A DNA stretch of 64,000 nt from Bursaphelenchus xylophilus (taxonomy: Eukaryota > Nematoda > Chromadorea > Rhabditida > Aphelenchoididae). The translations under genes were made by a program, and so were the position numbers. The notes under the pieces were generated by a model, which worked only from the letters and a program-made list of their open reading frames with translations, was not told where the DNA came from and made no database searches. Position 1 is the first letter of the stretch. Each line of letters opens with the position of its first letter. The stretch is from positions 6,071,501 to 6,135,500 of the forward strand of contig CAJFCV020000005.1 in assembly GCA_904066235.2 (NCBI GenBank), read 5' to 3'. Below are positions 30,018 to 41,893 of the stretch, one piece after another.

Positions 30018-31953
30018 GTGGTCGGTGAATGGTCTTAGTGTTAGCATATTGTACATGATTGTTTAGAAATAAAGTTTTACGAAGCTTTTATGTTTCGAAA
30101 TGATACAGTTTCGATTTCTGGATTCGGAATTAAATTATCGGGAAACTTCTGTCGTATAAAATGTCCCTGTCGGTTTTTTTACAAATCATTTTTCTAATTT
30201 CACGGTTTGCCCAAAACGACAAAAAAACGCCCGAAAAGACTTTTCTTGTTTTTTGCGAAAACCACTTTATACGATCAAAGTTTCAGAGAACTAACTGGGA
30301 CTTTCACCTTGCAAGGCATTCTAAGCGTTACTGAAGATTGTGATTGATATAATTAGCATAAATAAACACAATATTATCATCCGGTACTAGAAATGTCTTG
30401 TTAATAGACAAATATGATCGAAGTAACGAATAGGCCAAGTAGCCAACAACACAACTTTTTTTTTGCGTAATTCTTGGATTAAACCGGAATTTTTATTATA
30501 TTTTTGCCTATTTTTATATTGTAGATGCACCACGCTTTTTGGTTACACTCATCTACCTCGACTTGCACCCTATCAACACATTTTTCGCCATCTCTAGTTC
30601 ATTTGGGGACTACCCTCGTTCCCTGTCAGCCCTCTGTGCTTAAAAAAATTGAAATATCACAATACTCAGTGCATCATAAAATTATTCTCCGTAATAAAAT
30701 TAATATTATATTATGTAACAATAATATAACTACAATCATCATTCTTCAAATATTAAATCTGTGTGCCGCCCTTCCATAAAGATCATCATAATGGGACATT
30801 AATTTTTTTTCTACTACCATTACCAGTTTCCCGATGGTTTTGTCATCTTCACCATGATGACACTCTTTTTTCTGATTACCTTTTCACAGTTACCATATAA
30901 GTAATATTGCCTCAATGCTGTTTATCTTCTCACGTCAAAATCTTTAAAAAATCAGGACAGTATCGAACATTTTTGTCAATAATTTTTAAGGCATTATGTT
31001 TTTGATACCATATCTACGGGATTTTGGTCATGACAGAAGCTGTTAAAACCCACGGTACAATAAAAAATTGCATCTAGCAGTGCAGTTATTTGTTATACAG
31101 CTTGGGAGAACCGTCACGACATCCACTAGCCATCATGAAATTTTTTTTGCAAAACTTATTGTAGTCAAGGGGTGATGCTTTCATTGGGGTCCAGAAAATC
31201 GAATTAAATTTTAGGGCTAGAATTCTGAAACTTTCCAGTATTTGACTCTAGTGTATCCCTCGTCTAACAGAATTAAAAAATTTTCGCAATGTTGTGTTCT
31301 ACAGTATTTATAGAGTACTGTAAAATGCCTACTTTTTGCGATTTTTTCTTCCGTACACCCCTCACTCCGAACACCTATGCCTGAAATCAATGGATAAATG
31401 TGGAAAATGCAAGTCAGGTTTGATAAATGCTAGTGACACTCAGAGCAGAACGGCTGTAACGGTTTTTTCGACGTAAAGTTGTTTTACACATCAATTTCCA
31501 AGTACTTTTTGTACCCTTCATTGGGGTCCAGAAAATGACCCTTCAAAATTCACCAAATTGCATGAAATTTTCAAGATATGCTGTTCTGATAGTCGTGTAA
31601 CTAACAAAAATCAAACATCTTGAAAATCACCTCTAAGAAGTCATATATGACCCGCTAAAAAGCGCCTTAAAATTGCACATTTTCGAAAGCTCACGGCAAG
31701 TCAGAGTTTCGACATGGACGATGGGGAAACATTCAATACGACAGAAGAAGTGTGCAAGAATTCATTTTTACTCTTATTTTCTATCTTTCTGTTAGTCTTT
31801 GCTGTCTTTTACATTCAAACTTTTACCCTATAATTCCGGAATTTTTCACGACTCGGGCGCGAACTGCGAAGGGCTCGGGCGCTTTTTTGTCGTTTTTTGT
31901 TCTATGTGGGCAAACCGTGATTTGGGCGTTGTGTGGATTCACCGTGATCGTGG
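30018..31953. other. Intergenic region with decayed repeats
   Basis: No supported gene. The 20-bp motif TCATTGGGGTCCAGAAAAT occurs twice in direct orientation (31,180 and 31,518). It resembles the GGGGTCCACAAAATGATAGA internal repeat of the foldback element at 25,110, suggesting a decayed relative. Poly-T tracts and AT-rich sequence fill the rest. Confidence 0.45.
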
Positions 31954-33483
31954 ATGGCCTCCATAGCGCCTGATGTGTTGGAAGCAAATTATGAGAGGTT
32001 TAGGAAGTTGTTATATGAGAGTAGACTTAGTCTGAACAAGGCGATCTCAGCCGACGAAGGCTGTAAGTTCACAATAAGTCAATTTGTAATTAATTTTTAG
32101 CTCTCAACACAAAACGACAGGTCTTGATGCTTTATAAAAAAGCCATCCGTGATATACAACAGGCATGTTCAATATCATCCCAACGATGCCCACAAAATAA
32201 AAGAGCCGAGGTGGAGAAGGACAGAGCAACATTGATGAAGCATCTAACACTAACACAGGAGAGGATCAATGACTTGAGTAAGTTCCCACTTTGTTACAAA
32301 GTCATTTGATTTTTAGCCACGTATTTAAAAATGGATGTAGAAGAAACTGTGAAACCGAAGGTGATGTCAACGTTAGGATCAACACCGTCGACCTCAAAGG
32401 AGTCAAATGTACCTAAAAAGAAATTATTAGTGAAGAATGTAGATCCTAAATTAGCTGAAGAGTTGTCTGGAAGTGTGATTGATACTACTGGAGTCAGAAT
32501 GGAGGATATCCTGGGGAATGAGACAGCTAAAGCAGCACTCGAAGAGACTGTCATTCTTCCCAATCTAAATCCGGGATTGTTCACAGGTCTTCGGGAACCG
32601 TGCAAAGGGATCTTATTGTTTGGACCTCCAGGTAATGGAAAAACGATGTTGGTAAGTACTCATTGTTTTGCGTATTTTTTAGGCAAAGGCCGTGGCCACA
32701 GAATCAAATTGCACCTTTTTTAACATCTCCGCGGCCAGTATAATGTCAAAATGGGTGGGGGAAGGAGAACGGTTGATGCAAGCACTCTTTTCAATGGCCA
32801 GAAATGCTCAGCCATCTATTATATTTATTGGTATGTTCAATTTTTTGGCGTTCATTTTCTTTGATGATCTTATTTATGTTTTGTTTCTAGATGAGATCGA
32901 TTCACTTTTATGCTCGCGACAGGAAAACGAAAATGGAGCCAGTAGACGGGTCAAGACGGAGTTCCTACTACAGTTCGATGGGTGTGTCTCGAAGGCAGAA
33001 GACCGCGTTCTTGTACTTGGAGCGACTAATCGACCTCAAGAGCTTGATGACGGTGTCCTGAGAAGATTCCCGAAAAGGATTTACATTGATTTACCTGATG
33101 AATATGCTCGAAGTCAGCTGATTCGGAAGATTTTCGAGAAGAACAAAACCAAATTTTGTCTTTCGACAACGGAGATCAGGTATTTTGATTTTATTAAATA
33201 GGTCTCTTTGTATTAACATGGGTAACCCGAGGATTACAGAGATATTGCTCGATTGTCCAAAGGATATTCCTATTCGGACATGACCGCCCTGTGCAAGGAA
33301 GCGGCGATGGCACCACTCAGAGGACTTTCAAGACAACAATTACAAAAGATAAGCGCCACGAATGTGCGACCAGTCAATTATGCAGACCTGAGGGAGGCGA
33401 CTGCCGTAATCCGAGCAAGTTCGAACGAAGAAAACACAAAAAAATTAATGGAATTTGCACGGAAGTTTGCTCAGCATAAATAG
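31954..33483 (+). CDS. spas-1: Spastin, microtubule-severing AAA ATPase
   Basis: Starts [20 protein letters not shown]. The N-terminal exons ([38 protein letters not shown]) form a MIT-like three-helix region. A short basic linker ([18 protein letters not shown]) precedes the AAA module: Walker [16 protein letters not shown] (near 32,625), pore loop [15 protein letters not shown], Walker [17 protein letters not shown] (spans an intron at about 32,830-32,890), then [20 protein letters not shown]. The Vps4-type C-terminus is [15 protein letters not shown]. No N-terminal membrane hairpin is encoded, so it resembles the soluble short isoform of spastin. Converges on a MIF4G-like gene, 46 bp between stops. 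Confidence 0.93.
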
Positions 33484-33529
33484 AAATCTGTGTAAAGCTT
33501 GTGGAGGATCATAAATGTGATTATGGAAG

Positions 33530-34769
33530 TTATTGAAAATAATATTCGTTGGCCTCGGAAGGCAGGGACCAGCCACTGGCCGACAATTCCATGAGTAACA
33601 TTATCATTTTTCGTGCCCAGGGTTCATGCGCGGCTACAAAAGCGTCTCGAATTCGATCCTTTAGACTCCCCAGTTGGTCGGGACAGTTCCGTTCCAGGTC
33701 ATAACCAACACTCAGAAGACAGCCGATCACACTTTCCAGCTGTAACAATCACATTAGTCAAGTTTGCAAATTTCAAATGGCCCATTACTCATAGTTTATA
33801 CTCTTTTATGTGGGTCACATTAATCATACCAAAACCTTACTTCTTCGATCTTCAGTGTCTCCAAGATTGACTCTTCCAACATGTAATCGAGTACTTTGAA
33901 GAGTAAATCCACCAATCCACCCTCATATTCGAATCCAATATTTGCATAAACATCACTAAGAAAGCTGAGGAAATTGATCCAAACCTTGAGATGAGTCTCT
34001 CTCAACTGTCCTCGGCATTCGTAATATTGGTTCAAGGATGCCAACAGACCTTTGTGGAAAGAACTACCGGTGGGACAGCTGAGAATAAGGGCAATCAGTC
34101 TCGCTATGGCCCTCTGGACTTGTTTATTACTCTCTTCTATGGCCTGTCGGGTTAAGCAAAGCGCCAAGGATTCCGTTATTTCTGGCAACTCCAAGTTTGC
34201 TGCAAAGAATACAGTAATATAACTTAAGGTAGGACTAACAGTTTATAAAGTCCTCAACGATCTTTTGGTCTTTTATGGCTTCCAACTTCCGTAGTCCAGT
34301 TACAATGTCGTCGAAGTCTTTTGAAGTAAATTGTTTTTTCTTTTCTGTCGGTGTTGTAACCGAGGGTTTATTCTTTGGTTTTGGTTTCTCATTCTTTGTA
34401 GAAGAACTTCTGGATTCAGAACTGGCATTAGAAACTGTAATCAAAAGATTTGAGAATGCATTCAAACATTGCAAACAAATGAAGAATTCAGGTCAAGGTT
34501 ATGAAAAGTAAAAGTAAAAACGTTGGTATTGCAAACCTGCCTCGGTCTTGTTCGGTCTTTCCAAGGGTACTGTACTTCACTGAAGTCGGTGAAGCGGGCA
34601 GTTCCTGGGCATTTTTCTCATTTTTTTCTCCTCCTCTGAGACCTGAGTTTGAGTTGAAGAGTTTGCGAGGGCCGAGCTTACCTGGAGGACGATAGATCTG
34701 CATGGCCGGGCGTTCCCTTTTCTTGGCTTGGCCTTGGGCTTCGGCATTTTTGAGTTCAATATCAGCCAT
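33530..34769 (-). CDS. MIF4G-type helical-repeat protein (CTIF/MIF4GD-like)
   Basis: Starts MADIELKNAEAQGQAKKRER and PAMQIYRPPGKLGPRKLF, a short conserved N-terminal motif, followed by a Lys/Pro/Ser-rich disordered linker. From about 34,190 the protein is all-helical: LPEITESLALCLTRQAIEES, LIALILSCPTGSSFHKGLLA, HLKVWINFLSFLSDVYANIG, then GYDLERNCPDQLGSLKDRIR and WARKMIMLLMELSASGW. This pattern fits a MIF4G-like domain as in CTIF, PAIP1 or MIF4GD, which act in translation initiation or histone mRNA. I cannot decide between subfamilies. Four or five exons; ends NEYYFQ-stop. Confidence 0.65.
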
Positions 34770-35209
34770 CTTCTATTTGTTTTTGACCTGCCAGGAATTG
34801 GTATCGGAACGAGAAAAAATTTGTTAACTGCAGCGGCTGCCTCTTTGTTCGAGAGAGTCTAGACCCTTCAGGGGCCGATCTCAATCGCTGTACTCCATCG
34901 TATAACTTGGTTGCTCCTTTTTTCAACATCGGGCGCAGCTCGGCACCCAAATATTGTTTTTCGCCGAAAATCTTTCGGCGATTTTTTGTGGAGGGAAATT
35001 CTCTGGATTTTTTTGTGGGTAGAAAAGACAAGGGCGGTGGATGCCTTCTTTATTGACAATACTTTGACGAGCAGACAGCAGTTACTGCAAACTTATCTTT
35101 TGTCAGGCGGTGTTTTCTTTTTATGCGGAGGATACTTTAAATAAGGAATGTTTTCTCTGCTCCGTTGATTGATAATTTGTGTTTATGAAGATCACATGGT
35201 TTAATAACA
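34770..35209. other. Intergenic region, no gene seen
   Basis: 440 bp upstream of the MIF4G-like gene. Frames are open for up to 90 codons in places but show no splice structure or recognisable protein. A local inverted motif CGCCGAAAATCTTTCGGCG lies around 34,962-34,981. Confidence 0.3.
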
Positions 35210-35491
35210 TCACCGTGTTGAGTAAGATGGCTCCCTTTCCGGAGGCCCGAACTCTCGTGAGACTCTGCTCGAGAATCCTTTTATTTCTTCCATCTCCTGC
35301 TGTTTTTCCCATTCTTTCCGCGCATTCTGTGGGGCCAAGCCTTTGGAAGTAGAGGATTTGAAACGATTTGGGTGCAGACTCTCGAGTTCCGGCAGTCTTT
35401 TTATGGATTTGTTCTTATAAACAATGGGGGCGCTTAGCGGTCCAATTATATTTGCTGGGGTCCGGGTATTCTTTGGTCCCTGGCCTGACAT
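35210..35491 (-). CDS. Small basic orphan protein, 93 aa
   Basis: Single-exon frame starting MSGQGPKNTRTPANIIGPLS and ending EREPSYSTR-stop. Rich in Lys/Arg/Glu with a helical stretch (LAPQNARKEWEKQQEMEEIK). No signal peptide, membrane segment or known domain. The smooth composition and the 229-bp divergent spacing to PACS favour a real gene; I do not recognise it. Confidence 0.5.
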   Translation of the reverse strand: MSGQGPKNTRTPANIIGPLSAPIVYKNKSIKRLPELESLHPNRFKSSTSKGLAPQNARKEWEKQQEMEEIKGFSSRVSREFGPPEREPSYSTR

Positions 35492-35720
35492 TTGACACGA
35501 ACAATTTCAACTTTTTGTGTTACGGGACGGGAATTCGATTAGGTTGCTTTGAACAGGGATTTAACGATATTGTTTTAGGTATTTATCCCATGGAATTTGT
35601 TTTGTAAATGGAGTAGACCAGTGGAGGATGGTTGAACCCTTTCGTTGTTGCTCAATCCCAAATTACCTCCCATTCTAAACTCGCTTTCACCTGACAGACG
35701 AGCATTTCGACGCGTTTAAA

Positions 35721-38692
35721 ATGGAGCCCCCAAGTTTTGGCGTTGTTCCGATGAGATTCTACGCCAATTGGGATACGGATCGGGCTTCGAATTACAGTAT
35801 TCCGAGGTAAGTGCGCTATTTTTTAAATGAGAATGCTTTATTTAGACAAAAGGAAGCAGTTCATCTAGTTTTTTACCTAAAATAAAGTAGTTCAGCCAAT
35901 TTAATATCTAAAATAAATCATTTTAGGGCGCTTTCTATGGTATTATCCCGTTTAACGTTCTACAAATGCATTGAAATTGAGAATACGATAGTAATTTGTG
36001 TTCGCCTGCAAGGCCACAAACGTTCCCTCAGATCGAATGACATAAGTGTCCCCAGCATCCAACAGGGCGTCCGGGTTGATCTGGACATTTCTTTTATCAT
36101 CCAGTATTCTCATTTCGTCAAAAGAAAAGCCAATGTTCTGGAGATCTTCATCCAACGACGGAAGAAATACAAGAATCGCCAGATCCCTGGGTTCAAAACA
36201 CTGGCTGCGGGCTTCCTTAATTTGGATGATTTATTGCAAATGGGAGGGTCAAGGGAGGTCAAGATATTCTCCATGAATCAGCTCAGCAAACCGGATGTGG
36301 ATGTTAACGGTAGGGATATTACAAGATGAATCTTTTTTATCCACGATAAATCTTAATTGTTATTACCTATTTTGGTTGTAATAATTTTTCAGACTCCCAT
36401 GTCGCCACTATCTTTATTTCCCACTGCCAAACCGTCGCGATCGAAAGTGGTCAGAAGAACCTAAAACATTCTTTGGCCAAGGATCTGACGGCCAGAGACG
36501 ACAGCGAAGACGATGTTCTGGAAGATGAATCAAGCGGGGAGAGTGAGGAAGAAGTGAACGATCTCGTTGATTTCGATTCTTCAAATAGAATGAGAAGAAA
36601 GCGAAGAATTCCGACTAAGAAGAGTCAAAAGAACCTGAAACAACGGCTCACAAAGCTGTTGAGAAGATTCAAAGTTCCTGAAGAGAATGTAAGTTAACTT
36701 CTAAACTCACATAAATGGTTCAGGTGGATGAGGGAGACACACATTCGGTGCTCAAACCAACGGCCGAGGAACTGGAAGAGATCTTTGAGGAACTGGAGAA
36801 CATCTCGGATTCGGGTCCCGAGATCGAGATGGATAAGCTAAGCATCCGCTCCAACCCCCGGCCAGGTCTTCATCGTCCATTCTTCGGGTCGAAATCTGAT
36901 ATTCTCCCAGTTATCGATGATGCCATCGCTTCTGAAGAGTCGGAAAGTGAAGAACAAGAGCAATTCAGTTCGGATAATGAGAATAATCAGACCATGGAAG
37001 GAGCTCATAATCTGAGTAAATTCGACCAGAGAATCCTCAAGCATTCCAATACGAACGGATCCATCAATTACACTCCAAATGACGTCAAGCCAAACGCCGA
37101 CTCAACCTTCACTATAAACGATATGGTGAGGTTATTGTACTTTTTGAATCTAACTTTTAATTTGTTTGGATAACACTTTCGGAGTGCAAGTGTTATTTAT
37201 ATCGTGTGGTTTTAGTTGACGCGCTTGGACAGTGATTCGTCGATTGTCGCCTCGAATGTTTGGATCTGTTCCTCGACGGATTTTTCTTGGATTTCGCGTG
37301 TCGACTTCAGCAGTTTAAAGAGGACCCGAGTTCTTGATTGTCCGTCAGCTTCAGATGTCCGCACGGTCGTTCACAATATAATTTCGAGGATTCAGAAGTT
37401 GTAAGTACTGCTTCTATCGGTCATTGTTTCAGTTGTAACACCAACTCCGTTGCCCCCTCTCCTACTCTGATCGGTGTCTATGGCACAGATCGTCATGTCT
37501 CTCACATTCTCCGTGCCTACGTCGATTTCCTCCAGAACAAACCGACCCAAGCGTGGATTACACATCTTCGATTCACAATTCTCTGTCCTCCGGCTTCAGC
37601 GTTGGGACGATTATTGTCTCAAGCGTCAGATACCGGTCATGCTGAAGCTTCTTGGAGGTCTTTGAGTAAGATCGCAAGCCAATTTGAGGCCGGCGACATC
37701 ACTCCCGGGAAGGTGAATGAGATGGAAGAGATCCTTTTCAATGCCATGAATGCCGCTGTAAATCCTTCGGAGAATCGTCTTCTGAATCTCCCCATAGGCG
37801 AGGTAATGCTTCAACTGAGTCAGAGCAATTGGGACTCCTCAAACAATGGAAATCAGCCGGAAAACAAGTCGGATACGCAGCTCTTTGTCCCATTTTTATC
37901 CGAAATCCATCTAGGGAATCTGGACGAATTGAATTATTTATATTTTATGAAGAATTCTTTCGACGACGCCCCTTCCCAGAGCAATAACAACAGCAATCAG
38001 TCCTCTTCTAGTCAGCAATCCAATCAAAATAATCCCGTCCAGCTCTCCAATAATCCCTCAAGCATTTCCCCACCCGTCTCACCTCAACTTCCAAAGTAAG
38101 ATTACTGTTTTTTAGTTTGATTATTATTTTAGGCAACAAGAGTCGAGCAAAGAATTGCATCTGGAGTACTGGACCGATCTTCCGAGCACTTCCCTGCCCA
38201 CCCATCATGATCTAGATCCATTGGACCAGAGTTTTATGCAGAATACTCCAGGATCAGCGAAGTCTAGTGTGATGGGGAACAAGTATTCGATAAAAGCGAC
38301 GCTAAGGACCTTATCCATTGCTAGGGAGTCCATGTCCAGTCTTTTATCCATTCAATTTGTGAAGGAAAAAAGGAAAGATAAGGTCCTCCAAAAGTTGGGA
38401 AGGAAACCCAAGCCGGTAAGGTTATATACTTTTGTTCATTATTCAGTTGGGTTTAATTGTAATTAATTCGTTTTTTCAGAAGAATGCGGAAGGATTTGCG
38501 CATTCCCAAGCACGGGTTGTCGCGAATGTCTCCCGTCTTCTCTGTTCTGGAGGAAAGAACTCGGAATTGGAGTTATCCATCGACGGGGTCTTCTGGAAAC
38601 ACATCCGCTTCTTCCAGGTGGCCTCACAATGGCAGACTCACGTCAAACAATTCCCCATTTCGATGCCCTCTCCTCCTCAAACTGCTCGCTGA
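35721..38692 (+). CDS. PACS1: PACS family sorting connector protein
   Basis: Starts MEPPSFGVVPMRFYANWDTD. The N-terminal furin-binding region is well conserved: VRLQGHKRSLRSNDISVPSI, then YSHFVKRKANVLEIFIQRRK, KYKNRQIPGFKTLAAGFLNL. An acidic cluster (EDDVLEDESSGESEEEVNDL) and LRRFKVPEENV follow, then SDSGPEIEMDKLS. The conserved C-terminal PACS domain has VFLVNTSDW-like VWICSSTDFS, TVVHNIISRIQKL, YGTDRHVSHILRAYVDFL and ends FFQVASQWQTHVKQFPISMP. An Asn/Ser/Gln-rich insert lies at 37,970-38,060. PACS proteins bind acidic clusters of cargo such as furin for endosome-to-Golgi retrieval. Around eight exons. Confidence 0.92.
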
Positions 38693-39039
38693 TCTATGTT
38701 TGTATAATATATTAATGTAAGTGTAAATACAACGAAATAAACCATTAATTTCTCGATCTCCTGTGTTTGACTGATGGGATGTATATACCTGTACATGCGA
38801 TGAAAAATCTCTCTGAAGTTGGCTAACAGTCCCATATGACGAGTCCGTCCCTTATGGGCAGATGCCGTAAAGGGCAGACCATGAAGGGTAGATGTTCTGA
38901 AATCATTGGGCGGAGTATGTAAACTGAGCCCTTCTCAGATGAAAACGCTAACTTCGGTGGGATCGGAACTGGTTAGACCCCCGCACGGTAACTGTGAGAA
39001 CATTGGTTTATTCGATTATTAACTTTATGCACAATCAAT
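38693..39039. other. Short intergenic region with dispersed motif
   Basis: Convergent 3' region of PACS and PRPF38A. AATAAA for PACS at 38,735-38,740. Contains GTCCGTCCCTTATGGGCAGA (38,843-38,862), which recurs with three changes at 61,303-61,322. Function unknown. Confidence 0.4.
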
Positions 39040-40132
39040 CTATCGCTGTAATGGAGCCAATCCGAGCTTTTTCCTGAGGGCATTGGACTCCTCGATCTCC
39101 CGTTCTTCATCATCTTTGCTTTTGTTTTTCTTTTCCTTCTTCTCTTTCCGTTCTTTTTCTCGTTCCCTTTCCTTTTCACGGGCATTGTCTCGATCCCGTC
39201 TTGAGTATTCTGGAGAATCGTGTCGCCTCCTTCTTTCCCGACCTTCTTCTTCACCTCTTCGTCGATCTTTTTCCCGTTCTCTGGATGTGGATCTTGATCT
39301 ACTTCTATTTCTTCTCTTTGTCAATCTCTAAAACAATAATTCAAAAGTTTTTTAAATGGCCAACCAGATATTTTATGCATAAACAACTGCAATCTAACCT
39401 TCGGTTTCTCTTCTGGTTCTTCTTCGCTTTCACTTTCGGATAAATTATCGAGATCTTCATCCAATGACGACACATAGGTATCAATCTGATCGCTCTCTTC
39501 CAAAGCCTGTCTTTTCTAAACCATATAATAGATTAAGGCAATATACGCTTACTTGCAATCGAGGCAATTGAATATCACAGTAAGATTCATCTCGGAGCAG
39601 ATGATCAATAAATTCATCCATATAAACCAACTCAAATTCTAAATACAATTTTTATCGAAGGTAATAAAACATACGTCCATTTCTATTCATATATCGTAAC
39701 TTCCGATAATCTCCATACAACGGCTCCAGAAAGGTGAAAATCTCGACGGAATTGAATGTCAATCGAATATACAAGGCTGCGAGAGCTCTGAGATATCTAA
39801 AAAAAGAAGTAAGGCCAATAAAAAAGAAAAGGTTTAACTTGCTTATAATCTGTCTGTTTCAAAAATTCCAAAACCACATCTTTATCCGGTTGTAATTGAA
39901 GTAACTTCAAAGTCAGGCACAAGAATGGAGTTGGCTTCACATTTCCGGCGTACACACCGCCAATATAGCGGAGTTCAATCCCTTTGTCAATCACAAGTTC
40001 GGCTGTCAAAGCAAAGCAATGTTCTTTCCAATAAAGCGAGTCGTAGATCCGAGTTCTGATGATCTTCTCCACCAGATACTGCGGATTGGTACCCTTGATT
40101 GTGTGGGCATCTTTTGCGGTTCTGTTCGCCAT
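39040..40132 (-). CDS. PRPF38A: Pre-mRNA-splicing factor 38A
   Basis: Starts MANRTAKDAHTIKGTNPQYL, then VEKIIRTRIYDSLYWKEHCF, a near-textbook PRP38 N-terminus. The fold continues ELRYIGGVYAGNVKPTPFLC, YLRALAALYIRLTFNSVEIF, EPLYGDYRKLRY and YMDEFIDHLLRDE. The last exon is an RS/RE-rich tail (KRRNRSRSRSTSREREKDRR) ending RKKLGLAPLQR-stop, again typical. The protein is part of the U4/U6.U5 tri-snRNP and needed for spliceosome activation. Five exons with 40-60 bp introns. Confidence 0.95.
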
Positions 40133-40346
40133 AGTTAGAAACGTTGGACGCGTCCAGAGCAGATCCCCAATTATTTCAAAAAAATAAATAAAAATTCTTT
40201 TCTATAAAACGAATTTCAAATATTGATTGGAACGAAACGCCACTAACAATTGGTAATTTATTTTTTACAACAGTAAATGTGACAATGAGAAATAGACAAC
40301 GCTATTTTGTAAAAAAGATAGTGAATAGTGTTAAAATGTGTTTCAT

Positions 40347-41007
40347 TTAAAAAATAGAAGCCGATGTGGAGGCTGCAGGTTCCGGAGCTTCGGATGGCGC
40401 AGATCCAGTGGTCACATCAACCCTTTCTTTGGTTGTCGGTTCTTCGGAAGCAATTGAAGCGGGACTAGCTGTAGACGGAGTCTCATCCTTATCCATCTTG
40501 CTCTTGATATCATTCACAATTTGCAGAATCTGCTTTAATTCAGCGTCAATTCCTTCTTTCTGCTTGGCCAAGGCTGAATTGAGTTTTTCAACAACGTTTT
40601 TCTCCGTGTTCGTCTCTTCCAAATGAATGAACTTCTTCAATGCGTCAATATCAAAATCATCCTGCGGCTTTTTTGTTGATTCTGTTGGAGGTTGAGTGGT
40701 CTGAACTTCTGGGCTCACAGTTATTGGGGTCTCGGCTGTGACGGGGGGAACAGGTGGAGCGGCAGTGGAATCCGGCTTCGCATAGCCTGGAGCTGTGGCT
40801 GCTTCAAGCTCGACAGTTTCATCATCAGGAACCTGCAATTATTACGTTACCCATGAACCTGATGATTACCAGTTCTAATTTAACCTCAAGATCATCATGC
40901 TTGTTTAACAGTTCGTAGATATTCCCCAGGATGTCCCAGTTCTTTGTAACTGGTGCTCCCTCAACACGTACTGTCAATAATACAACGATTAAGCACACAA
41001 TCTTCAT
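40347..41007 (-). CDS. Secreted Pro/Thr/Glu-rich protein
   Basis: Two exons. The first encodes a signal peptide, MKIVCLIVVLLTVRVEGAPV, with likely cleavage after VEGA. A 38-bp intron follows LELV. The mature part is acidic and low in complexity (TAAPPVPPVTAETPITVSPE), then a helix (KKFIHLEETNTEKNVVEKLN) and a Ser/Thr/Ala-rich end. About 207 residues. No Cys pattern or known domain. Secretion is inferred from the signal peptide. It lies 214 bp upstream of PRPF38A on the same strand. Confidence 0.7.
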
Positions 41008-41152
41008 GATAACTATGAATAATGTATTGGATAAGACCCATTCCCTTTTTATACCGAACCTGAACGTTACTCAGATATCATTGCTATTGTTATCTGGACC
41101 CAAAAGCGGTCGGAAACCTTTCTTCTAGAGGATCTCTTGGTTATTGTAGGTC

Positions 41153-41637
41153 ATGTGCTTTGCCAGACACAAGAAGGTACGCTTGCCGGGAGGGATAATG
41201 TCTTCTTTCAGAGGAAACGACGGAATCAGAGTCCGCCTGAGGATCTCAAGGACGAAAGGTCAGGCTATACATCCGTGACATTCCAAAATGGTTTTTGAAA
41301 TAATTCTATTCGAAATGATACCTCAAATTTGAGGTCAAATAATTGTAAAGTTTTTTGCAGCAAGACCTCGCCCAACTCGAAGAAGGACGAGAAGAATGAT
41401 GGTGAGACAAAAGGTAGGGGTTACTGTAAAAATAAGCTTGTTTGGATTCCTGCGATGACATAATTTTTTTTGATTTCAGCTCCCAAAGAAGACAACTCGA
41501 CCAAACTGAACGATGAGACGGCCAAGAAGATGTCGGCGGACAACACTTTGAAGGAGGTGCCCAATCGAATGCCCGAGATGGAATTCTTGCATCCTCGAGT
41601 GGCGGAGACCGTGTATTCGGAGGATCAATTACTTTGA
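41153..41637 (+). CDS. Small basic/acidic protein tail, start uncertain
   Basis: Three exons can be joined: CFARHKKRKRRNQSPPEDLK across introns, SKTSPNSKKDEKND, then APKEDNSTKLNDETAKKMSA and EFLHPRVAETVYSEDQLL-stop, with AATAAA right behind (41,640). The first exon begins after a TTGTAG acceptor; its first ATG is 41,153, but the CFARHKKRKRR stretch looks like the cytosolic flank of a membrane helix, so an upstream exon coding a transmembrane segment may be missing from this model. No known family. Confidence 0.45.
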
Positions 41638-41893
41638 TCAATAAACACCTAATGTAGCAATACTTTTTGTAACTTCGTTTGCCTCGGGCTCTTAGCAAGA
41701 TCGGCCTCACGAGTTCTTTGTTTGAACAAACAATAAGTAACGATACGTGGTTTCATATTCTGGGTGCTAAAAGGCCCTCACTCAGCCCATATTTCTGTCC
41801 AAGTGCGCGTCCATAAGTTGCGCCTTTTTGAGATCGCTCTTTTTCCCGCTTTTCTCCGGCCAGATCCCATAAATTGAGGCCGGAGATGGAAGA

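Noticed and set aside
30525..30779. 84-codon plus-strand frame between TMEM186 and spastin
   Set aside because: No recognisable protein, composition drifts to Ile/Asn, no splice or poly(A) signals.
34488..35144. Several overlapping frames on both strands upstream of the MIF4G-like gene
   Set aside because: Mostly shadows of the first MIF4G exon and of GC-rich sequence; no consistent model.
38800..38960. Possible small structured RNA (GACGAGTCC, several hairpins)
   Set aside because: The hammerhead core (CTGATGA...GAAA) is not in the right order, and the region shares a motif with another intergenic repeat.
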